A stretch of 64,000 nt of DNA from Drosophila miranda (lineage: Eukaryota; Arthropoda; Insecta; Diptera; Drosophilidae): positions 2,790,001-2,854,000 of the forward strand of contig NW_022881625.1 in assembly GCF_003369915.1 (NCBI RefSeq). Reading direction: 5' to 3'. Under the pieces are notes generated by a model. That model did no database searches and was not told the origin of the DNA. It saw only the letters and a program-made list of their open reading frames with translations. The position numbers and the translations under genes are program-made. Each line of letters starts with the position of its first letter. The first letter of the stretch is position 1. Shown in pieces: positions 55,181 through 64,000 of this stretch.

Positions 55181-58100
55181 TGTAAGATTAATAATAATGT
55201 ATCGTTTATTAATAGTGTTTTTTGAAAAAGAGTACAAAGTGTATGATTTAAGATGTGCAATTAATGAGTCTGTTCTTCCGACTTTTTGTTCAACTTTCTG
55301 CTTCTACTTCCAACAACCGACTCCCGTATCGATAACCCCTTATCGGTTAGGTCTTTTAAACATCGGTTAAGTCTGGTTATATCGGTTAGGTCTTATCGAT
55401 GGTATCTTAAGTTCAAATGTTAATTTAGATGGGATAGTGCTAACTGCTTGATACACTGTCCTTTACATTCGGCCCTCCTGCTCATCTTCATCTGTCCCAG
55501 ATGATAATATATCATCGTTCTCTGAGACAAAACGCCATAGCTTCATATTGTCACTGCTCGTTGCTGTGATATTTGGCCCCTCGACTTGAGCAACCTTTCT
55601 GACGTCGTAGCGACCGTTCCGCTTTACCTTGGTGACTTCATATGGGCCTAGATACTCGCTGGCCAACTTGCGTCCTCTTGATCGCGACCATGTCTCCTAG
55701 TCTGTAGCCGTGCTCAGGTCGTCGTTTTTTATCATAATTGCGCTTGTACACCTCTTGCGCCTTCTCAATGTTTTGTTTCGCTTGGTCACGCAGTTCTTGG
55801 CGCTCGTTGTTAAACTGCGTAACCAACTCCTCGTTGAGCACCTCCAATAGTCGACTTTCAGCTTGTCTGTGCATCTTTGTCCCAAACATGACCTCGAATG
55901 GCGACGACTTCAACGTAGAATGCACATGCGAATTAATCGCCATCTGGACCTGTGGCACATGCTTGTACCACTTCGTTGACTCCTGAGCTGAGAGCTTTGC
56001 GATGATACCCAAAATTGAACGGTTCACCCGCTCAATCTGACCGTTGCCTCTCGCCACACCTGTCGTTGTACACACATGTTCGACTTTGTTCTCGTTGAGA
56101 AACTCGCTGAATGCGTTGGATGTAAACGCTGCTCCTCTGTCGCTGACTATGCGCTTGGGAAAACCAAACACAAATGACCAATCTCTCAGCCTCTTCACAA
56201 CTTCTTCGTGACCTGTTGACTTAGTTGGGAACAGCCACACAAACTTGGAGAATGCATCTACCACAGCAAAAATGTACTTGTATTGCTTGGCTGTCGCATC
56301 CATTGGTTCCAAATGATCAACGTGCAGCGTGTATAGTGGTGTGTCACCCTTGTCAATGCAATAAAGATAGCCTTCTTGTTTGCCCAACTTTTTGCTGAAA
56401 ATTATACAACTGATACAATTAGTAATCAACTTATTTACTTTCCGTTCAAGGTGCGGAATCCAGTATTGCTGCTGAACTGAGTGCATTGTCTTCGCTGTGG
56501 AGAAATGACCAACTTCATGCGATCCTTGAATGATTTCCCTTTCCATCAGCCTTGGAACCACCAATACGTCATTTCCATTTACAGATTTGAAGAGAAGACC
56601 TCCTTTAAGCTTGTAGTCTTGATATGGGTGCTGCTTCAGGATCTCAACTGTGGCTTTGATGAAATCGTCATCCTGCTGTGCTTTCTTTATCCGAGCTGTT
56701 AGCTCCGTCGTCACGAACATGCATGTCTGCGGAAAACGACTGAGACAGTCCACGTGTCTCATTCTGTCCCCTGGGCGGTGTACTGCTTTGAATGTAAAGT
56801 CCTCCATATACAGAATCCACTGGGAAACTTCTCTGGGTATATCTACTTTCGTTGTTGTCTGCTTAAACGCCGCACAGTCAGTGGCAAGATCAAATTTGAT
56901 CCCCAACAGGTAGTGACGAAACTTCTTGAGTGCGAGGTATGCAGCTTTGACCTCCAAATAGTAACTGTGACGTTTGGACTCGGCTTGTGTAGTCTTTTTA
57001 CTCCAATAGTAAATCGGGTGGAAATTGCCATCAAACTGCTGCAACAAAACTGCTCCGAAACCTTCTTTGGATGCATCCGTGTGGAGTTCCGTTGGCGCTT
57101 CTCGTGAGTATAAATGTAATACAGGTGCGATTACAAGCAGATTCTTTAAGGTTTGTAGCGATTGTTGCTCTGCTTCGCCAATGTTGAAAACTGCTTCCTT
57201 CCTGAGTAGATTCGTGAGCGGCCGGGCAACTTGTGCATAGCCAGGGATGAGCTTTCTGAAAAAGCCTGTGAGTCCAGAAATGCTTGAGCTGCTTTAATGT
57301 CTTTGGGCGTAGCAAACCGACTGACAGCTGCTGTCTTCTCTTTGCCGGGCCAGATTCTCCCGTCCTCAATGATATGGCCCAGAAAACTAATGCGTGGCTG
57401 CATGAAGCTACATTTCTTCCATTTGATCTTTAGGCCAAACTGCGCAGCTGTCTCCAGGACCAACTTTGTCTTCCTCATGCATACCTCGGGCGACGCGGCG
57501 TAAACAATTATGTCGTCCATATAAAGCTGCATAATGTCAGAGTTGATTAATTCTTGAAAAATATAGCTTACGAACCGAATGAACGCAGCTGGCGAGTTCT
57601 TGAATCCGAAAGGCGCTTTATTAAACTCGAATAATCCCTCCTTTGTGACGAAGGCCGTATACGACTTGCTTTGCTCTTCCATAGGCACATGGAAAAATCC
57701 GTTTTCAAGGTCCATTATGGTAAACCACTTAGCCGACTGCAGCTTTTCCAAGACTTCCTCCATGATCGGGACTGGGAAGCAGTCCAGCAATACCATGCTG
57801 TTTAACTTCCTTTAGTCTACGCAAACTCTAAGTGTACCATCTTTTTTCTTCACGACGACAACTCTGCTCGCTATATTTGAAGACGACTTGCGCACGATTC
57901 CTTGCTCGATCCATTCTTCGACTTGCTTCTTTACGGCACTGGCTTCGTCTGTTGATAAACGACTCGGTGAGTGATTAAACGGCTTGATTACTCCGTCGGG
58001 AACTATCTTCAGTTGGATTGGAGACTGCTTTGCAACTTCTGTGGGCATTTGGTAACTGTTTCTTATCATCTGTTCAACGTCTTTTCGATATTGCGGCGGA

Positions 58101-60095
58101 GCTACAAAGAATGACTCTTCAGTTACATTATATATAAGAGCATGCTCATCTGTTGGCACAGGATCTGCGTCATGCTTCAAAAACGTGTATCCTTGCATAT
58201 CAGCGACGAAACGGAACTTTTTAATGAAATCATGCCCCAAAAGTGCGTCGAAATCAATCTGGCTACTGGGGACTACTAAAAACTTCTGTGTGGTCAGCAA
58301 CTTATCCACGGTAACTTCTGCATTAAAGTATCCAACAGGCTTTGTTGATATCTGTCCCAGACCGCGCAACATAGTTGTGCACTTCAAAAGTTTAACGTTT
58401 TTCATGGTCTTCAACATACTCTCTTTGATTATGGTTACATCTGACCCTGTATCCACAAGACAGTCAACAACAATGCCGTTTATTTGAATTTTTTTCATGC
58501 GACTGCGATCCAAAATGACGCGAACTTTATCAACTTTATCAGCTTCATAAGGACAGTTACGCGAAATGTGACCATTCTGATTGCACTTAAAACACTTCGT
58601 TTCGGCTTTGCAGTCTTTGCGTTTGTGTTCTCCTGATCCACAGTTATAGCAATATTCTTTTTTACCGCTTTGCCCACTTTGCTGCTTGAAACTCGTTTTA
58701 TGCTGTTCGTTATTGCCCTTCTTCTCCGATATGTTCAAACGATCATAGATATCGAACTCTTCTTTCAAGGCCCTGAAGGTCTTACAGCGATACATGGCAT
58801 ACTTATACTCGTTTCTTATGTCCAGACCGTTCACAATATGGCTTATAACAGCCGCGTGTTCAACATGTCCGACTGCTGCTATTTTTCTCATCTGCAGCAA
58901 GTACTCGTGCATCGACTCTCTACTCTTCCTCTTTCTTTCTTGCAGCAGCTTATGAATGTCTGCACTGTTATAGCTACATGTGAATTCATCCAATAATACG
59001 TTCTTGAGTTCCTCATAGGTGCACACGCATTCAGCTTCAAGGAAAAGCTTAGCTGCACCGGTCATTTTTCCTCTGGCCTGCACATACTTTTGCTTTTCAG
59101 TAAGCTCATATGCGTCGGCATTTTTTTCGAATATCTCAAACCATTTTTCTTTGGGAACCGATTTTCCATCACAATCGCTCACAACTTTTGTAAAATTATC
59201 TGGAGCGATCTTCATTTCTCGTTGCTCATCGCAAAGCAGTTTCAAACTTAGCAACTTTATCATTTGATCAATCTTGTCATCAGTATTGTTTTCTGTATTT
59301 TCTAAATCTTCCATCTCGTTTGCACTCGGGCGCGACGTTTCTGGTACAGCTTCTTCCTTCTCTCTCTCTCTTTCCATTGCAACGGCGGCGGTGTTTACAT
59401 CATTTTGCGGCTCTTTTCGACTTGTGTCTGTGTACCCGACGAGTGCTTGTCTTTTCTGTTTATAAGTGTGTATCACACACAACGTGTCTGTGCGTGTTTT
59501 TTCTGCTTGTGTACGTACTGCGCACGGACAAGGGGACGCTGCGGCGCGACAATGAATTTCACAATTTTCCAACCGAATTAAACGACCGATCTTTTATTAA
59601 ACTCCGTGTCTACTGTTAGGCTCACAGAATTTGGATTGTTCAACTTAATGTTTATAGCCACCAACAACAACTTTACAACTTTATGTAGCTACAAACAACA
59701 ACTTTAACAACTTTTCAACAATCCTCTTCTTGCATCAGCTTCTGCTTTCTTCTGTTTTTCTCTTTCACACTCTCCGAGCTCTGTATTCGACGCGGACGAG
59801 CCCCCAAGGGTAAGATTGATAATAATGTATCGTTTATTAATAGTGTTTTTCGAAAAAGAGTACAAAGTGTATGATTTAAGATGTGCAATTAATGAGTCTG
59901 TTCTTCCGACTTTTTGTTCAACTTTCTGCTTCTACTTCCAACAACCGACTCACGTATCGATAACCCCTTATCGGTTAGGTCTTTTAAATATCGGTTAAGT
60001 CTGGTTATATCGGTTAGGTCTTATCGATGGTATCTTAAGTTCAAATGTTAATTTAGATGGGATAGTGCTAACTGCTTGATACACTGTCCTTTACA
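55181..60095 (-). mobile_element. Ty3/gypsy LTR retrotransposon copy 3 (4,915 bp, longest copy)
   Basis: LTRs at 55181-55467 and about 59809-60095; target duplication TAGA at 55177-55180 and 60096-60099. On the minus strand one frame (59572-57812) covers gag with two CCHC knuckles, protease (DTGSDVT, LLGHDFI) and the start of RT, up to a TAA in place of the DYRKL tyrosine codon. RT continues with YMDDIIVYA to a 1-bp deletion near 57275. RNase H and integrase (57047-55638) follow with HVDHLEPMD, SDRGAAFTS and NGQIERVN, then a short tail frame (LGPYEVTKVKRNGRYDV). It retains the segments deleted in copies 1 and 2. No envelope gene was found. Confidence 0.9.
59793..59806 (-). promoter_or_regulatory. 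Primer-binding site of gypsy copy 3 (tRNA-Pro type)
   Basis: On the minus strand TGGGGGCTCGTCCG follows the LTR end after two bases. It matches the complement of the conserved 3' end of tRNA-Pro over 14 nt. Copies 1 and 2 have TGTGGG at this place. Confidence 0.6.
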
Positions 60096-60213
60096 TAGAT
60101 GCAACTGTTAACTCGTTTTATAGTTCTATTTACTCCGCCCTTAATACGTTTGTTCCAGATATCACTGTACCTGTATCGTCCAAGCCTCCCTGGCTCTCCA
60201 AGTATTTGTCATA

Positions 60214-61257
60214 CTTAAAAAACGAGGGGGAACGTTGTGAGTTGCTGCGGACACCGCAACTCTACAGTTATACCCGATACTTAGTCAGTATGGCTCTCCT
60301 CCGGCAGACGCCGCTAATATTGAACGACACGACAAAGAGTGCGTGCGAGAGAGACAGAAAATCAGTCTGAGCGTGACGTCGGGGGCTGCGTAGCCACTGC
60401 AAATTGATTTGTTCCTATTGGCTATAAAAATGATCTGATCTGATCCAGATTCATTAATCTGATAGATATGGTCATTATCTATGATTCTGCGTTTTTAGTT
60501 TTCTCGAATGTGCAATATTCAGCTTCCGCAGTCTTACAGATATGGTCATTCTCTACAATTCTACGTTTTTGGTTTTCTCATATCCTTAAAATTGTGGATG
60601 CAACAGATTTGTGTGGGCGAAAGGGGGTGGGGCGAAATTTTGAGATACACGTTTTATAGTAGCGGTTCATATAGTCCTAAGATCTAACAGAAGTGCGGAT
60701 ACCAAATTTGGTTACTCTAGCCTTAATAGTCTCTGAGATTTTTGAATATCCCCAGATTTTCGTCCTTTGCGGGGGCGGAAGGGGGTGTGGCGAAATTTTG
60801 AAACAAACTCGTCTCGGTCCGATATATTAGGAGTGTGGATACCAAATTTGGTTGCTCTAGCTTTTATAGTCTCTGAGATCTAGGCGCTAATGTTTTACTC
60901 TAAGCAAAGCCGCCTATGCTACGTGTGTGTTAGAGAGAGACAGGGCGAGAAAAAATGAAATTGTTTTCTTGATGCTGGCTATAATAATAATACGATCCAA
61001 TTCATCTTCCGCAGTCTTACAGATATGGTCATTCTCTACAATTCTACGTTTTTGGTTTTCTCATATCCTTAAAATTGTGGATGCCACAGATTTTCGTCCT
61101 TTGTGGGGGCGGAAGTGGGCGGGGCGAAGTTTTGAAATATTTTTGTAGCAGTGACATATCACAGAAGTCTGGATACAAATCATCGTTGCTCTAGCTCTTA
61201 TAGTCTTTGAGCACTAGGCGCTGAAGGGAACGGACAGACGGACGGACGGACAGACGG

Positions 61258-61291
<34 letters not shown>

Positions 61292-61435
61292 AGGGCCCAA
61301 TCGACTCGGCTATTGATGCTGATCAAGAATATATATACTTTATGGGGTCGGAAACGATTCCTTCTGGACGTTACACACATCCACTTTTACCACAAATCTA
61401 AAATACCCCAATACTCATTTTGAGTATCGGGTATA
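60214..61435 (+). mobile_element. TATACCC repeat element, full-length variant (E5, about 1.2 kb)
   Basis: It runs from CGAGGGGGAACG to GAGTATCGGGTATAAT, with a clean terminal hairpin at 61403-61434. It splits CR1 element 2 between LSYLKN and NKSYKKYQKSG. The middle is rearranged: a CTTCCGCAGTCTTACAGATATGG-type segment occurs twice (60523-60546 and 61006-61029), and a 33-bp segment is shared with the E3/CR1 junction. Confidence 0.8.
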
Positions 61436-63138
61436 ATAATAAATCCTATAAAAAGTACCAGAAGTCGGGCTCCACGTTGACCTTAGCTCTATACTCCTCC
61501 GCTCGCTCTCTGTTCCTTGCCGTCAATTGTCAGTGTTATAACCATTACCTTTCACAATGTAGTAGTAACTTTCGTAGTGATACTAAAAAATTATATTCGT
61601 TCGTTAACTCTAAGCGCAAGTCAAACGTTTTTCCTCCGTCCCTTCATTACCAGAACAAAACAGAAGCTTCTGCTGTTGGTATTGCAAATTTATTCGCTAA
61701 CTTTTTCCAAACAACGTACTCGTCTCATATTTACAACGCATCCACTCCGTATCCGTACCAGCTACCTCAAGCTAACAGCATTTTTCTGCCCTTTTTCGAG
61801 GAAAGCGTTGTTCTGGAAGGTTTGTCATCTATGGACATATCGTTTTCTGCGGGTCCAGATAAGGTACCAAGTTGCATCTTAAAACACTGTGCCCAGTCCC
61901 TTTGCAAACCCTTGACCTTTCTCTTCAACCTCTCCTTGGAACAGTCTTGTCTCCCAGTAATTTGGAATGAGTCCTACATCATTCCGCTTCACAAAAAAGG
62001 TTCAAGATCAAACATTGAAAACTATCGTGGTATCGCAAAGCTTTCCGCCATCCCGAAGCTTTTTGAGTTCCTGGACACCCAGCAACTGCAACATCTTTGT
62101 TGCAGCTTGATATCTCCGTCGCAACACGGTTTTTTCAGACATCGTTCAACATCGACTAACCTTCTTGAGTTTTCTAACCTAATCCACCGTGATTTTCAAA
62201 TTGGTTTGCAGACGGATGTAGTTTTTACGGACTTCAGCAAGGCATTCGATTCTGTGAACCATGCTCTGCTTATTCAAAAGCTCTCTTTATTAGGGTTCCC
62301 AACGAATCTTCTAGATTGGATTTTGTCCTATCTCTCTAACCGTACTCAACGTGTTTTGTTTTCTAACGTGTTGTCAAATACTGTTAATGTTACTTCAGGT
62401 GTGCCACAGGGAAGTCATCTGGGCCCGCTTCTGTTTATTTTATTTGTGAACGACCTTCCTCAAGTTATAACATACTCTACTACACTAATGTATGCTGATG
62501 ATGTCAAAATCTGTCTTTCTTACTCTGATTGGTATTTGCAAACACGCCTTCAACTTGATCTAAGTGAACTACTATTGTGGTGTTCAACTAATCTTCTTTT
62601 TCTGAACCTTTCCAAATGCAAACTTATGACATTTTACCGTCGCGCTCCTCATTTTGTCTCATATGTTCTAGGAAATCATGTCCTTGAGCGAATTTCGAGT
62701 TCAAATGACCTCGGAGTCCTTTTTGATCATAAGATGTGTTTCAACACCCATATAGCTGCAACTGTAAATAAAGCTAAGGGTGTTTTAGCGTTCATCAAGC
62801 GTTGGTCCAAGGAGTTTGACGACCCGTACGTTACGAAACAACTGTACATCTCGTTAGTACGTCCTATATTGGAGTATTGTTCTTGTGTATGGAGCCCGCA
62901 GTATAAAGAGCAGCAGGCTGTTATTGAATACGTGCAAAAGCAATTTTTAATTTTTGCCCTTCGGAACTTTAACTGGGACTCGGGTAGAATCTTGCCACCC
63001 TACCGGTCTAGGCTAAATCTTATTGACCTGCCGTCGTTGCACCATCGCAGAATATGCAATGGCGTAATGTTCGTGCACAAGCTCCTTCTTGGGACTGTTG
63101 ACTCCCAAACTCTCTTGGGTCAGATTGACTTGCTCTAG
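61436..63138 (+). pseudogene. CR1 element 2 ORF2, reverse transcriptase part (open, 3'-truncated)
   Basis: An open frame covers the RT: SAGPDKVPSCILKHCA, NYRGIAKLSAIPKLFE, HGFFRHRSTSTNLLEF, VFTDFSKAFDSVNHALL, SGVPQGSHLGPLLF, LMYADDVKICLS, then KRWSKEFDDPYV and ISLVRPILEYCSCVW. The frame ends in TATACCC-element DNA just after LLGQIDLL, so about 60 C-terminal residues are lost compared with element 1. It is the least decayed RT in the window. Confidence 0.85.
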
Positions 63139-63387
63139 CGCTTATAGTCTTTGAGCACTAGGCGCTAATAGGGACGGACAGACGGACAGACGGACGGACG
63201 GACGGACGGACGGACGGACGGACAGACGGACAGACAGAAAGAGCTCAATCGACTCGGCTATTGATGCTGATCAAGAATATATATACTTTATGGGGTCGGA
63301 AACGATTCCTTTTGGACGTTACACACATCCATTTTCACCACAAATCTAATATACCCCAATACTCATTTTGAGTATCGGGTATAAAAA
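63129..63387 (+). mobile_element. TATACCC repeat element, 3' part (E6)
   Basis: It starts TGCTCTAGCGCTTATAGTC directly after CR1 sequence, holds a GGAC array (63173-63238) and the GGGGTCGGAAACGATTCC block, and ends GAGTATCGGGTATAAA at about 63385. It may be the other half of the element that CR1 element 2 invaded (E3), or a separate insertion. It breaks the host exon on its right. Confidence 0.7.
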
Positions 63388-63700
63388 GCTATAGAGAGAG
63401 TTTTCTAAGAATCCGTCGCTAGGTGATAGGTTTCTTAAAGCATTCTTTAGGAGGTCTCGCGAAACATAACTACATTTTAGAAGCAATACATTTCCACTGC
63501 CGGGAACAGCGGATGTGGGTGATGAATTTTTCCTGACTTCTTGCTCAATGAATTTATATCTGACGTTGCAGGTCAGGAAATGAAAAAATCCCTGCTCAAA
63601 CTGCATTTTATGGCACATAACGCAATTGCAAAACGCATCCGGCGACCTTTTTCCTTTTTCTAAATCAAATTTCCAACGACTGGCTAGCGATTTCCACATC
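63388..63700 (-). pseudogene. Unidentified host exon truncated by a repeat element
   Basis: On the minus strand an AAAGCAG acceptor (63701-63707) is followed by an open frame MWKSLASRWKFDLEKGKR, then a Cys-rich part CNCVMCHKMQFEQGFFHF and LTCNVRYKFIEQEVRKN, then KCSYVSRDLLKNALRNL. The frame runs into E6 and ends there. The CxCxxC and LTC cysteines suggest a zinc site, but no family is recognised. Confidence 0.4.
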
Positions 63701-63910
63701 CTGCTTTCAGCATTAGCGGGAGTCCCCGGAATCGAAAAGGAGATAATAATTGGATTGGAGCTAGTCTACATCTAGTCTTTAATCTCCTACGCGTTGCATA
63801 AAGTTATTCAAAACCAAATCCTGATTGCTACAGTAGCTGAACGAAGAGGAGATACAAACTGGATTGGTCAGCTTTTTATCATACAAAACCTGTGGCATTG
63901 GACTTCCACA

Positions 63911-63934
63911 TATACATATGTATGTATGTATATA
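63911..63934. repeat. (TATG)n microsatellite
   Basis: A short TATACATATGTATGTATG-type run of the kind common in fly intergenic DNA. Confidence 0.6.
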
Positions 63935-64000
63935 CTAATTTTTTCGCTCCACAATAGGGTACACAACACGTATGCAGCGCTTTTTGGCCTTCGCCTCGTT
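63935..64000 (-). CDS. Possible C-terminus of a host gene at the window edge
   Basis: On the minus strand 21 open codons (NEAKAKKRCIRVVYPIVERK and one more) end with TAG at 63935-63937. It is short, lies at the edge and could be chance. It might belong to the same unidentified gene as 63388-63700, with an intron between. Confidence 0.2.
   Translation of the reverse strand, partial: NEAKAKKRCIRVVYPIVERKN

Larger units (their letters stand above)
52693..63128 (+). mobile_element. CR1-clade element 2, split by nested insertions
   Basis: Pieces 52693-54005, 60096-60213 and 61436-63128 read as one element once three insertions are set aside (E4 at 54006-55156 with 8 bp duplicated, gypsy at 55181-60095 with 4 bp duplicated, E5 at about 60214-61435). 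Both precisely bounded breaks rejoin in frame. It is 5'-truncated within ORF1 and 3'-truncated where E6 begins. It is the sister of element 1 but on the opposite strand. Confidence 0.85.

Noticed and set aside
1..64000. Firm species or chromosome identification (D. miranda neo-Y)
   Set aside because: Gene content and decay fit, but the sequence alone cannot distinguish neo-Y, neo-X or pericentromeric DNA of a related species.

Overview
The window reads as insect, specifically Drosophila, DNA from a repeat-rich and ampliconic region. Three host gene families are recognisable: mitochondrial CYP12 cytochromes P450, the ARHGAP19/RhoGAP54D-type RhoGAP, and the PRC1/Ase1/MAP65 homologue fascetto (feo). 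They have short introns of about 60-70 nt with GT-AG ends. The transposons are R1-clade, LOA-clade, CR1-clade and Ty3/gypsy elements typical of Drosophila. RhoGAP54D lies on 2R (Muller element C) in D. melanogaster. Massive duplication, gene decay and nested transposons would fit a degenerating neo-sex chromosome or pericentromere, for example the D. miranda/pseudoobscura group. That assignment is inference from memory, not something the sequence proves.

Layout. 1-11.13 kb (+): two tandem copies (spacing about 5.33 kb) of [Cyp12 type A - small MFS-transporter-like ORF - RhoGAP54D], separated by copies of a short non-autonomous repeat (called here the TATACCC element). A third partial copy is followed by an inverted fourth, forming a large palindrome. 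11.14-16.19 kb: R1-clade non-LTR element with its 5' end present. 16.19-17.1 kb: start of a Cyp12 type B gene cut by that element. 17.2-36.7 kb (-): feo/Cyp12-A/gypsy units repeated with a 9,256-bp period. 36.8-38.6 kb: Cyp12-B pseudogene. 39.36-41.42 kb: the best-preserved, intronless feo copy. 41.42-41.69 kb: a further feo 3' fragment, cut by an LOA-clade element (41.69-46.5 kb). 47.1-47.5 kb: unidentified host exon. 47.9-52.08 kb (-): CR1-clade element 1. 52.08-63.39 kb: a second CR1-clade element broken by two TATACCC elements and a 4.9-kb gypsy element. 63.39-64 kb: fragments of unidentified host coding sequence.

Almost every host gene copy carries a lesion: nonsense codon, frameshift, lost haem cysteine or truncation. 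The exception is the 682-codon feo copy at 39.36-41.41 kb. Only the two short transporter-like ORFs and three unidentified exon candidates otherwise look open. No rRNA, tRNA, CRISPR array or bacterial-type operon was seen. The main value of the window is its structural history: a probable feo retrocopy seeded between Cyp12 genes, a gypsy insertion, and repeated tandem duplication of the composite.
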